64,000 bases of DNA, taken from Streptomyces luteolus (GTDB lineage: Bacteria > Actinomycetota > Actinomycetes > Streptomycetales > Streptomycetaceae). Below the pieces are notes generated by a model. It made no database searches. It saw only the letters and a list, made by a program, of their open reading frames with translations, and was not told where the DNA came from. Positions 1 through 7,856 of the stretch are shown one piece after another. The translations under genes were made by a program, and so were the position numbers. The DNA lies in contig NZ_JASCIS010000019.1 in assembly GCF_029968015.1 (NCBI RefSeq), positions 1 through 64,000 of the forward strand, written 5' to 3'. Each line of letters starts with the position of its first letter. Within the stretch, counting starts at the first letter, position 1.

Positions 1-57
1 TCGGAGCCCCGCGAATCCGGCGCGGAGCAGGACGTGCCGAGGAGCAGGCCCGCCCCG

Positions 58-100
<43 letters not shown>

Positions 101-146
101 CTCCCAGTTGGCGCTGCTCCGAGCCTCGGAGAGGCCGGACGGGAGG

Positions 147-1832
147 TCAGACCTCCACGACGACCGGCAGGATCATCGGGCGCCGACGGTAGTTGTCGGA
201 GACCCACTTGCCCAGCGTGCGGCGGACGAGCTGCTGCAGCTGGTGCGGTTCCACGACGCCGTCCTGAGCGGAGCGCTCCAGGGCTTCCCCGATCTTCGGA
301 ATGACGGCGCCGAAGGCGTTGTCCTCGATACCCGAGCCACGTGCCTGGATGTGCGGGCCGCCCGTGATCTTGCCCGTGGTGGAGTCCACGACGACGAAGA
401 CCGAAATGATGCCCTCGTCGCCGAGGATGCGGCGGTCCTTGAGGGAGGACTCGGTGACGTCACCGACCGACAGGCCGTCGACGTAGACGTAACCCGCCTG
501 GACCTTGCCGACGATCTTGGCCTTGCCCTCGACGAGGTCGACCACCACGCCGTCCTCGGCGATCACGATGTTCTGATGCGGCACACCCGTCAGGGCGCCC
601 AGCTCGGCGTTGGCGCGCAGATGGCGCCATTCGCCGTGGACCGGCATCAGGTTCTTGGGCTTGCAGATGTTGTAGAAGTACAGCAGCTCGCCCGCCGACG
701 CGTGGCCGGAGACGTGGACCTTGGCGTTGCCCTTGTGGACCACGTTGGCGCCCCAGCGCGTCAGGCCGTTGATCACGCGGTAGACCGCGTTCTCGTTGCC
801 GGGGATCAGGGACGACGCCAGGATCACGGTGTCGCCCTGGACGATGCGGATCTGGTGGTCCCGGTTGGCCATGCGGGAGAGCGCGGCCATGGGTTCGCCC
901 TGCGAGCCCGTGCAGACGAGGACCACCTCGTCGTCCGGCAGGTCGTCGAGGGTCTTGACGTCGACCACCAGGCCCGGCGGGACGCGCAGGTAGCCGAGGT
1001 CCCGGGCGATGCCCATGTTGCGGACCATGGAGCGGCCGACGAAGGCGACCCGGCGGCCGTACTCGTGAGCGGCGTCCAGGATCTGCTGGATGCGGTGGAC
1101 GTGGCTGGCGAAGCTCGCCACGATGATGCGCTTTCGGGCGCTGGCGAAGACCTGTCGTACGACGTTCGAGATGTCGCGCTCGGGCGGGACGAAGCCGGGG
1201 ACCTCGGCGTTCGTCGAGTCCGAGAGGAGCAGGTCGATGCCCTCCTCGGCGAGACGGGCGAAGGTGTTCAGGTCCGTGAGGCGGCCGTCGAGCGGCAGCT
1301 GGTCCATCTTGAAGTCGCCGGTGTGGACCACCATGCCGGCAGGGGTGCGGATGGCGACCGCGAGGGCGTCCGGGATGGAGTGGTTGACCGCCACGAACTC
1401 GCAGTCGAAGGGGCCGACCCGCTCGCGGTGGCCCTCCTTGACCTCGAGGGTGTACGGGCGGATGCGGTGCTCCTGGAGCTTGGCCTCGATCAGGGCGAGG
1501 GTCAGCTTGGAGCCGATCAGCGGGATGTCCGGCTTCTCGCGGAGGAGGTACGGGACGGCGCCGATGTGGTCCTCGTGGCCGTGGGTGAGGACGATGCCCT
1601 CGATGTCGTCGAGGCGGTCCCGGATGCTGCTGAAGTCCGGCAGGATCAGGTCGATTCCGGGCTGCTCCTCCTCGGGGAAGAGCACTCCGCAGTCGACGAT
1701 CAGCAGGCGTCCGCCGAACTCGAAGACGGTCATGTTGCGGCCGATCTCGCCGAGGCCGCCGAGCGGGGTGACGCGGAGGCCGCCCTCGGGCAGCTTCGGC
1801 GGTGAGCCGAGCTCAGGGTGCGGATGACTCAA
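147..1832 (-). CDS. rnj: Ribonuclease J (metallo-beta-lactamase/beta-CASP RNase)
   Basis: This 561-residue protein is a ribonuclease J, combining endonuclease and 5'-to-3' exonuclease activity in mRNA decay and rRNA maturation in the cytoplasm. The N-terminal metallo-beta-lactamase motif THGHEDHIG (His84, His86, Asp88, His89) supplies zinc ligands. A later His-rich motif (HVSGHAS) fits the beta-CASP half, and the length is typical of actinobacterial RNase J. The start is a TTG at 1832, six bases after an AGGAGAG ribosome-binding site; the protein then begins MSHPHPELG as in other streptomycetes. It lies downstream of dapA on the same strand with about 175 bases between them, including a hairpin, so it may have its own promoter. 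Confidence 0.96.
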   Translation of the reverse strand: MSHPHPELGSPPKLPEGGLRVTPLGGLGEIGRNMTVFEFGGRLLIVDCGVLFPEEEQPGIDLILPDFSSIRDRLDDIEGIVLTHGHEDHIGAVPYLLREKPDIPLIGSKLTLALIEAKLQEHRIRPYTLEVKEGHRERVGPFDCEFVAVNHSIPDALAVAIRTPAGMVVHTGDFKMDQLPLDGRLTDLNTFARLAEEGIDLLLSDSTNAEVPGFVPPERDISNVVRQVFASARKRIIVASFASHVHRIQQILDAAHEYGRRVAFVGRSMVRNMGIARDLGYLRVPPGLVVDVKTLDDLPDDEVVLVCTGSQGEPMAALSRMANRDHQIRIVQGDTVILASSLIPGNENAVYRVINGLTRWGANVVHKGNAKVHVSGHASAGELLYFYNICKPKNLMPVHGEWRHLRANAELGALTGVPHQNIVIAEDGVVVDLVEGKAKIVGKVQAGYVYVDGLSVGDVTESSLKDRRILGDEGIISVFVVVDSTTGKITGGPHIQARGSGIEDNAFGAVIPKIGEALERSAQDGVVEPHQLQQLVRRTLGKWVSDNYRRRPMILPVVVEV

Positions 1833-1850
1833 AAGACTCTCCTAACCACA

Positions 1851-1880
1851 CGCGCCACGTACCCAGAGGCACGTGGCGCG
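1851..1880 (-). terminator. Hairpin between dapA and rnj
   Basis: A perfect 10-bp stem (CGCGCCACGT at 1851–1860 with its complement at 1871–1880) closes a 10-base loop just upstream of the RNase J ribosome-binding site. It may terminate dapA transcription, or it may form in the rnj leader and affect rnj expression. No U-tract follows, as is usual in Streptomyces. Confidence 0.5.
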
Positions 1881-1952
1881 CATGACATTCGTGCAGGTGC
1901 AGTTGTTGTCTGCAGTTCTCGTCTGTGCTGTCTGTTTGCGTGTGTGGTGCTT

Positions 1953-1985
1953 GTTGAGTTGTGCGGTGCTGTTGAGTTGTGCGGT
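1953..1985. repeat. Short direct repeat in dapA–rnj spacer
   Basis: The 15-mer GTTGAGTTGTGCGGT occurs at 1953–1967 and again at 1971–1985, followed by a degenerate third copy. This T/G-rich stretch is compositionally unlike its surroundings. No function is evident. Confidence 0.7.
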
Positions 1986-2007
1986 TGTTCAGTTGTGAAG
2001 TCTGTGG

Positions 2008-2907
2008 TCAGAGCTGTACCCCGCCGGCGGCGAGGTCGATCTTGAGCTGATGGGTTTCCTCGTTCGACAGTTCGACCAGCGGCAGGCGCAGCGGTCCGGC
2101 GGGCAGGTTCTGCAGGGTGAGGGCCGCCTTGGTGGTGATGACGCCCTGGGTGCGGAACATGCCCGTGAAGACCGGCAGCAGCTTCTGGTGGATCTCGGTC
2201 GCCTTGCGTACGTCGCCCGAGAGGTGTGCGTCGAGCATCGCGCGCAGCTCGGGCGTGACGACATGGCTGACGACGGAGACGAAGCCGACCGCGCCGACGG
2301 AGAGCAGCGGCAGGTTGAGCATGTCGTCGCCGGAGTACCAGGCGAGGCCGGAGCGGGCGATGGCCCAGCTGGCGCGGCCGAGGTCGCCCTTGGCGTCCTT
2401 GTTGGCGACGATCCGCGGGTGCTCGGCGAGCGCGACGATCGTCTCGGTGTTGATGGGGACGCCGCTGCGGCCGGGGATGTCGTAGAGCATGACGGGCAGC
2501 TCGGTGGCGTCCGCGATCGCGGTGAAGTGCCGGTAGAGGCCTTCCTGCGGCGGCTTGTTGTAGTACGGCGTGACCGTGAGGAGGCCGTGGGCGCCGACCT
2601 TCTCGGCGGCGCGGGCCAGTTCGAGGCTGTGACGGGTGTCGTTGGTGCCGACTCCGGCGACGACGTGGGCGCGGTCGCCCACCGCCTCCACCACGGCTCG
2701 TACGAGCTCGGTTTTCTCCGCGTCGCTGGTGGTCGGGGACTCGCCGGTGGTGCCGTTGACGATCAGGCCGTCGTTGCCTGCGTCCACCAGGTGGGTGGCG
2801 AGTCGCTGCGCGCCGTCGAGGTCGAGTGCGCCGTCCGCCGCGAAGGGCGTGACCATGGCGGTGAGGACCCTCCCGAAGGGGGTTTGCGGAGTCGAGGTCG
2901 GAGCCAT
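2008..2907 (-). CDS. dapA: 4-hydroxy-tetrahydrodipicolinate synthase
   Basis: DapA condenses pyruvate with aspartate semialdehyde, the first committed step of the diaminopimelate/lysine pathway, in the cytosol. Visible DHDPS features are the NGTTGE motif near residue 51, the YDIPGR motif with the catalytic Tyr at about 142, and the Schiff-base lysine in the NKDAKG motif at about 170. The length of 299 residues is normal. I chose ATG at 2907 over a GTG three codons upstream because the upstream choice would include a rare TTA codon. dapB, the next enzyme of the pathway, lies 2.8 kb away on the same strand, with thyX between them. Confidence 0.95.
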   Translation of the reverse strand: MAPTSTPQTPFGRVLTAMVTPFAADGALDLDGAQRLATHLVDAGNDGLIVNGTTGESPTTSDAEKTELVRAVVEAVGDRAHVVAGVGTNDTRHSLELARAAEKVGAHGLLTVTPYYNKPPQEGLYRHFTAIADATELPVMLYDIPGRSGVPINTETIVALAEHPRIVANKDAKGDLGRASWAIARSGLAWYSGDDMLNLPLLSVGAVGFVSVVSHVVTPELRAMLDAHLSGDVRKATEIHQKLLPVFTGMFRTQGVITTKAALTLQNLPAGPLRLPLVELSNEETHQLKIDLAAGGVQL

Positions 2908-2988
2908 GGGTAACACGCTACTCGCTGCTCAGTGCGAGGTCCCCCCTCGGGTGGGCGTGAGGGGGCCGACAACGGGGCCAAATCGAAA

Positions 2989-3033
2989 GGATCCCGGCAC
3001 TGCCTGCTCGGGGGTTCAAGCAGTGCCGGGTCC
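2989..3033 (-). terminator. Terminator-like hairpin downstream of thyX
   Basis: An 11-bp core stem (CCCGGCACTGC at 2993–3003 with GCAGTGCCGGG at 3020–3030) extends further with one bulge. It sits between the thyX stop and the dapA start. It probably ends thyX transcription and leaves dapA with its own promoter in 2908–2988. Confidence 0.6.
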
Positions 3034-3188
3034 GTTTGATCAGGCTAGATGAACTTCTCGAAATGCCGCAATACGGACACTTCGCACGGCTGACCGTACA
3101 TCTGTGCCTGCCACCGAAAGCCCCGTGTGTCGCGCACCGCGGAGCCCTGCGGGGCACGCGCCAGCGGTTGCGGATCCCGCGATCGTCG

Positions 3189-3941
3189 CTATGGGGCCAC
3201 GCGGCCGTTCTTGTTGAACGCGGCGTACGTGAGCGGCATGAGCCTGGCCCACTCCTGCTCCATCTTCTCGCCGACCATCTCGATCTCCCGCTGCGGGAAC
3301 GACGGCACCTTGGCCTCCTCGTGCTGCGTGCGCAGGCCGAGGAAGTGCATCAGCGAGCGGGCGTTGCACGTCGCGTACATCGAGGAGAAGAGGCCGACCG
3401 GCAGGACCGCGCGGGCGACCTCGCGGGCCACTCCCGCCGCGAGCATCTCCTGGTACGACTCGTACGCCTGGCGGTACGTGTCCTCCATGACGCGGCCCGT
3501 GAGCTCCTGCTGCGCCTGGGTGCCCTCCACGAAGACGTACTTCCCCGGGCGGCCCTCCTGGACGAGCTTGCGGGACTCGTCCGGGACGTAGAACACCGGC
3601 TGGAGCTCCCTGTACCGCCCCGACTCTTCGTTGTACGACCAGCCCACGCGGTGACGCATGAACTCGCGGAAGACGAAGATGGGGGCGCTGATGAAGAACG
3701 TCATCGAGTTGTGCTCGAAGGGGCTGCCGTGGCGGTCCCGCATCAGGAAGTTGATCAGGCCCTTGGAGCGCTCCGGGTCCTTGGTGAGCTCGTCGAGGGA
3801 CTGCTCGCCCGCGGTGGAGACGCGGGCCGCCCACAGCACGTCGCTGTCTGCGGCGCTGTGCTTCACCAGCTCGACGGTGACATCGCTGCGGAAACTCGGC
3901 TTCAGCTCTGCTTCGGGGGTCTCTTCGGGGGTATCGCTCAC
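3189..3941 (-). CDS. thyX: FAD-dependent thymidylate synthase ThyX
   Basis: ThyX methylates dUMP to dTMP using methylenetetrahydrofolate and reduced FAD, in the cytosol. The diagnostic ThyX motif lies at residues 96–110 and reads RHRVGWSYNEESGRY. The frame stays open upstream, but a GTG at 3941 follows a GGAAGGA ribosome-binding site and gives the normal 250 residues beginning (V)SDTPEETPE; the upstream extension is Arg/Pro-rich and unlike the family. It is transcribed toward dapA and divergent from the small membrane protein at 4153. Confidence 0.95.
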   Translation of the reverse strand: MSDTPEETPEAELKPSFRSDVTVELVKHSAADSDVLWAARVSTAGEQSLDELTKDPERSKGLINFLMRDRHGSPFEHNSMTFFISAPIFVFREFMRHRVGWSYNEESGRYRELQPVFYVPDESRKLVQEGRPGKYVFVEGTQAQQELTGRVMEDTYRQAYESYQEMLAAGVAREVARAVLPVGLFSSMYATCNARSLMHFLGLRTQHEEAKVPSFPQREIEMVGEKMEQEWARLMPLTYAAFNKNGRVAP

Positions 3942-4152
3942 CGGCGGGGGTCCTTCCAATCGCACTCGCTCGGGCGGCGCCCACTCTACGGCTCGGCACT
4001 GACAGAGGGCCGTTCGGCGGTGCTCTGGAACGTTCTTCGGTGAATTTCCTGATTCAGGGCACCAATGTGACCTTTTGAACGTCTGTCTTGGTAGCAGCGA
4101 TTCAGTTCGAGACCCGTGTGGTCTCCCGTGACACCAAGGAGCCGAGCCCCTC

Positions 4153-4392
4153 ATGTTCCGTCGGCGCGAGCCCGTTCCGTTCGCCTTCATCGCCGAAGCC
4201 GACAAGTTCCGCAGCAACGTCACTCCCCCGCCCCGCGAACGCGCGACGGTCAGTCAGATCATGGGCCGCACGCTGATCGGCGCGACGCTGGTCGCCGGCC
4301 TGGTGGGCTCCCTGCTCTTCGGGCTGCCCGCGCTCTCCCCGGAGCAGTCACCCGCGTCCACCCAGCAGTCCGAAGCCGCCGACGGACGCTGA
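4153..4392 (+). CDS. Small single-pass membrane protein, unknown function
   Basis: This 79-residue protein has a polar N-terminus, one hydrophobic segment at about residues 36–58 (GRTLIGATLVAGLVGSLLFG) and a short Ser/Gln/Glu-rich tail, suggesting one membrane span with a small outer tail. The ATG at 4153 follows an AAGGAG ribosome-binding site ten bases upstream. It is divergent from thyX and followed 160 bases later by another membrane protein on the same strand. I believe similar small proteins occur at this place in other streptomycetes, but I cannot name a function. Confidence 0.75.
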   Translation: MFRRREPVPFAFIAEADKFRSNVTPPPRERATVSQIMGRTLIGATLVAGLVGSLLFGLPALSPEQSPASTQQSEAADGR

Positions 4393-4551
4393 CGCGTAGT
4401 ACGAACGCTGACGCGCAGTCAGGGGCACGGTCCGTCCGGCCCCGGCGACACGGCACGACGCGGCCGAACCCCCGAGGGTGGCCGCTCGTCCGCCCTCTGG
4501 GTAGCCTCACCGGGCACACAGCCCAACGCGTGCTTCGAGTGAGGAACAGTC

Positions 4552-5109
4552 GTGCCCCTGCCCTTCCTGACGGCCGACCGCGCTTTTGACGAAGCGGCGG
4601 ACGACGTCGCGCTCCCGTACGACGACCGCGACACCTGGCGGCGTCCGTACCGGCCAGGCCCGTGGCGCGTCGCCGCGGCCGCGCTGCTCCTGCTCCTCGC
4701 CTCGTACGTGCTGTTCGCCGCGGTGATCATCGCCGTCGCCGGGGAGACACCGGGTGCGATGGCGTGCGGGGCCGGTGCGTCGCTCGTGATCGCCGCCGCC
4801 GTGCGGATGCTGCGCGTCGGCACCTGGGTCAGCGCGCGCGGGCTGCGGCAGGTGGGGTTCCTCCGTACGCGTACGGTCGCGTGGGCGCGGGTCGCCGCCG
4901 TGCGCACGACGCAGCAGCCGGTGCGGTGGCTCGGGCTGCCGCGGACCGTGCAGGGGCAGGCGCTGGTGCTTGTGGTGCAGGACGGGGAGGCGTTGGCTGC
5001 GCCGCTGCTCACCGATCGGAACGCGGATTTTCTTTCGCGGAGCGAGGCGTTCGAGCGGGCTGCGGATGCGGTGGAGGCTTGGGCGGACGAGTATCGGGCC
5101 GCTGCCTGA
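4552..5109 (+). CDS. Membrane protein with PH-like domain, unknown function
   Basis: This 185-residue protein has two hydrophobic segments (about 43–65 and 70–86) followed by a beta-rich domain (about 90–185) that resembles the bacterial PH-like domain found after paired membrane spans. The phrase VGTWVSARGLRQVGFLRTR fits the first strands of such domains. GTG at 4552 follows a GAGGAA ribosome-binding site. The C-terminal helix is acidic and Ala-rich. Its position matches a conserved hypothetical gene between dapB and thyX in Streptomyces. The role is unknown. Confidence 0.78.
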   Translation: MPLPFLTADRAFDEAADDVALPYDDRDTWRRPYRPGPWRVAAAALLLLLASYVLFAAVIIAVAGETPGAMACGAGASLVIAAAVRMLRVGTWVSARGLRQVGFLRTRTVAWARVAAVRTTQQPVRWLGLPRTVQGQALVLVVQDGEALAAPLLTDRNADFLSRSEAFERAADAVEAWADEYRAAA

Positions 5110-5148
5110 TCCCTCCCCGCCCCGCCCCTTCCCGACAGCTTGCAGCAG

Positions 5149-5195
5149 CTTCGGGGGCCAGCCCCCGGACCCCTGCTCCTCAAACGCCGGAGGGG
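5149..5195. repeat. Dispersed Streptomyces intergenic repeat, hairpin-forming
   Basis: This stretch contains GGGGGCCAGCCCCC followed by GCTCCTCAAACGCCGGAGGGG, recognisable as an intergenic element scattered through many Streptomyces genomes. It lies between two convergent genes, ends exactly at the stop codon of the minus-strand gene, and can fold into hairpins. It probably serves as a bidirectional terminator here. Confidence 0.7.
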
Positions 5196-5639
5196 CTACT
5201 TGTCGCCCTCGTGCAACGTGATCGCCCGCTGCATGGCCTTGCGGGCGCGCGGGGTGTCGCGGGCGTCGTGGTACGCGATCGCCAGGCGGAACCAGCAGCG
5301 CCAGTCGTCCGGCGCGTCCTCGGTCTCTGCGCGGCGCCTGGCGAAGACCTCGTCCGCCGATTCGCGGTCGATACGGCCGCTCGGCAGGCGCTTGAGCTCG
5401 TCGACCGGGAGGCCGCCCTCCGCTTCGAGCTCGGCGGCCAGGGCGTTCGCCTTGCGGGCGAACTGGGTGGTCTTCCAGAGGAACCACACGCCGATCAGCG
5501 GCAGTACGAGCACCGCGATCCCGAACGTGACGGTGATCGCGGTGCCTTCGCGTATCAGCAGCACGCCGCGGCTGCCGACCAGGACGAAGTAGACGACCAG
5601 GGCGGCGGCCAGGGCGAAGTACGTGATCTTTGCGCGCAT
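5196..5639 (-). CDS. Membrane protein with TPR-like tail, unknown function
   Basis: This 147-residue protein has two N-terminal membrane helices (about 5–25 and 35–57) and a cytoplasmic helical tail. The tail includes WFRLAIAYHDARDTPRARKA, typical of one tetratricopeptide repeat. It starts with ATG at 5639, only 26 bases after the dapB stop on the same strand, and so is probably the last gene of the rpsO–pnp–M16–dapB run. No strong ribosome-binding site is seen. The function is unknown; a TPR suggests a protein-binding role. Confidence 0.8.
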   Translation of the reverse strand: MRAKITYFALAAALVVYFVLVGSRGVLLIREGTAITVTFGIAVLVLPLIGVWFLWKTTQFARKANALAAELEAEGGLPVDELKRLPSGRIDRESADEVFARRRAETEDAPDDWRCWFRLAIAYHDARDTPRARKAMQRAITLHEGDK

Positions 5640-5665
5640 CGGAGAGTCGATTCGAGGAGAAAGAG

Positions 5666-6421
5666 TCAGCTGTCGAGGTCGAGGAAGTGCTCCAGGCCGA
5701 AGGTGAGGCCCGGGGTGTCCACGACGCGGCGCACACCGAGCAGGATGCCCGGCATGAAGCTCTTGTGGTGCAGCGAGTCGTGACGGATCGTCAGCGTCTC
5801 GCCCTCGCCGCCGAGCAGCACCTCCTGGTGGGCGAGCAGTCCGCGCAGCCGTACCGAGTGCACCGGTACGCCGTCGACGTCCGCGCCGCGGGCGCCGTCC
5901 AGGGCCGTGGAAGTGGCGTCGGGCTGCGGGGCGCAGCCTGCCTTCTCCCGGGCCTCGGCGATCAGTTGGGCCGTACGGTGCGCGGTGCCGCTCGGGGCGT
6001 CCGCCTTGTTCGGGTGGTGCAGCTCGATGACCTCGGCGGACTCGAAGAAGCGGGCCGCCTTCTGCGCGAACTGCATGGTCAGGACCGCGCCGATGGAGAA
6101 GTTCGGGGCGATCAGGACACCCGTGGAGGGCTGGGCGTCCAGCCAGCCGCGCAGCTGCGCGAGGCGCTCGTCGGTCCAGCCCGTCGTACCGACGACGCCG
6201 TGGATGCCGTTCGCGACGCAGTACTCGAGGTTGCCCATCACCGCGTCCGGGTGCGTCAGGTCGACGACGACCTGGGCGCCCACCTCGGCGAGGGTCTCGA
6301 TCTTGTCGTCACGGTCGAGGGCGGCGACCAGGTCCAGGTCCTCGGCGGCCTCGACGGAACGGGCCGCCTCCGAGCCGATCCGGCCCTTGGCGCCGAGGAC
6401 CGCCACGCGCAGCTTGCTCAT
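5666..6421 (-). CDS. dapB: 4-hydroxy-tetrahydrodipicolinate reductase
   Basis: DapB reduces the product of DapA with NAD(P)H in the lysine/diaminopimelate pathway. The N-terminus (LRVAVLGAKGRIGSEAA) is the nucleotide-binding GxxGRxG loop. The catalytic region reads ELHHPNKADAPSGTA at about residues 137–151, and the 251-residue length is normal. ATG at 6421 follows AAGGA with good spacing. It is 55 bases downstream of the M16 peptidase gene and probably cotranscribed with it. Confidence 0.95.
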   Translation of the reverse strand: MSKLRVAVLGAKGRIGSEAARSVEAAEDLDLVAALDRDDKIETLAEVGAQVVVDLTHPDAVMGNLEYCVANGIHGVVGTTGWTDERLAQLRGWLDAQPSTGVLIAPNFSIGAVLTMQFAQKAARFFESAEVIELHHPNKADAPSGTAHRTAQLIAEAREKAGCAPQPDATSTALDGARGADVDGVPVHSVRLRGLLAHQEVLLGGEGETLTIRHDSLHHKSFMPGILLGVRRVVDTPGLTFGLEHFLDLDS

Positions 6422-6476
6422 GTGCTTGATTCCTTACGGGTGTTGAGGGCGGTACGCCGTTACGCGACCGTCCGCC

Positions 6477-7856
6477 TTACGCGACCGCTTCGTGCAGCCG
6501 GGCCGCCTGCTTGTCCTTCAGCGGGCCGATGACGGACAGCGAGGGACGCTGTCCCAGGATGTCGCGTGCCACCTCCCGCACCTCGTCCGGGGTGACCGCC
6601 GCTATCCGGGCGAGCAGGTCGTCCACCGAGATGTGGTCGCCCCAGCAGAGCTCGCTCTTGCCGATGCGGTTCATGAGCGCACCGGTGTCCTCCAGGCCGA
6701 GCACGGTGGAGCCGGCGAGCTGGCCGATGGCGCGGCCGATCTCGTCGTCGGAGAGGCCGTGTTCGGCGACCTGGTCGAGCTCGTCGCGGCAGATCCTCAG
6801 GACGTCGTGCACCTGGCTCGGGCGGCAGCCCGCGTACACCCCGAAGAGGCCGCAGTCGGCATAGCCGGACGTGTACGAGTACACGCTGTAGGCCAGGCCC
6901 CGCTTCTCGCGGACCTCCTGGAACAGGCGGGACGACATGCCGCCGCCCAGTGCCGTGTTGAGGACGCCGAGGGCCCAGCGGCGCTCGTCGGTGCGGGCCA
7001 GGCCCGGCATGCCGAGGACGACGTGCGCCTGCTCGGTCTTGCGGTCGACCACGTCGAGTCCGCCGGCCGTGCGGATGGTGCGGCGGCCGTCGCGGGGCGC
7101 GATCGGGCTCGCCTCCAGGTCCTTGAGGGCGCCGGCCTTCTCGAAGGCGGCGCGGACCTGTCGTACGACCTTGTTGTGGTCGACGTTGCCCGCGGCCGCG
7201 ACCACCAGGTGGCGGGGGTCGTAGTGCTTCTTGTAGAAGCGCCGGATACGGGAGGCGTCCAGGCCGTTGACCGTGTCGACGGTGCCGAGGACCGGGCGGC
7301 CGAGGGGGGTGTCGCCGAGCATGGTGTGCGCGAACAGGTCGTGCACGCAGTCGCCCGCGTCGTCCTCGGTCATCGCGATCTCTTCGAGGATGGCGCCGCG
7401 CTCGACGTCGACGTCCTCCTCCAGGATCAGCGAGCCGGTGAGCATGTCGCACACCACGTCGATCGCGAGCGGCAGGTCGGTGTCGAGCACGCGCGCGTAG
7501 TAACAGGTGAACTCCTTCGCCGTGAAGGCGTTCATCTCGCCGCCGACCGCGTCGATCGCGGCGGAGATGTCCAGGGCGGTGCGCTTCTTCGTGCCCTTGA
7601 AGAGGAGGTGTTCCAGGTAGTGCGTGGCGCCGTTCAGGGACGGCGTCTCGTCGCGCGATCCGACGTGCGCCCAGATCCCGAAGGTCGCGGAGCGTACGGA
7701 GGGCAGGGTCTCGGTGACGACCCGCAGGCCGCCCGGCAGGGTCGTGCGGCGCACGGTGCCGATGCCGTCCTTGCCCTTGAGCAGGGTTTGAGTACGGGCG
7801 ACGGCCCGCCTCTCCGAGGAGGGGCGGGCCGTCGTCGTGGTGCTACGGGACGTCAC
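6477..7856 (-). CDS. M16 family zinc metallopeptidase
   Basis: This 459-residue protein belongs to the pitrilysin/insulinase M16 family. The inverted zinc motif HYLEH (HxxEH) is at residues 79–83. A downstream Glu in the ERGAILEEI region supplies the third ligand, and the second half (SSRLFQEVREKRGLAYSVYS) carries the conserved R…Y segment. The GTG start at 7854–7856 shares the sequence GTGA with the pnp stop codon, so translation is coupled to pnp. The substrate cannot be told from sequence; single-domain actinobacterial M16B enzymes usually act as dimers on peptides. Confidence 0.92.
   Translation of the reverse strand: MTSRSTTTTARPSSERRAVARTQTLLKGKDGIGTVRRTTLPGGLRVVTETLPSVRSATFGIWAHVGSRDETPSLNGATHYLEHLLFKGTKKRTALDISAAIDAVGGEMNAFTAKEFTCYYARVLDTDLPLAIDVVCDMLTGSLILEEDVDVERGAILEEIAMTEDDAGDCVHDLFAHTMLGDTPLGRPVLGTVDTVNGLDASRIRRFYKKHYDPRHLVVAAAGNVDHNKVVRQVRAAFEKAGALKDLEASPIAPRDGRRTIRTAGGLDVVDRKTEQAHVVLGMPGLARTDERRWALGVLNTALGGGMSSRLFQEVREKRGLAYSVYSYTSGYADCGLFGVYAGCRPSQVHDVLRICRDELDQVAEHGLSDDEIGRAIGQLAGSTVLGLEDTGALMNRIGKSELCWGDHISVDDLLARIAAVTPDEVREVARDILGQRPSLSVIGPLKDKQAARLHEAVA

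Noticed and set aside
2989..3033. GGGGTTCAAGC resembling a tRNA T-loop
   Set aside because: No acceptor stem, anticodon arm or D-arm can be drawn around it. The bases form a simple terminator-like hairpin instead.
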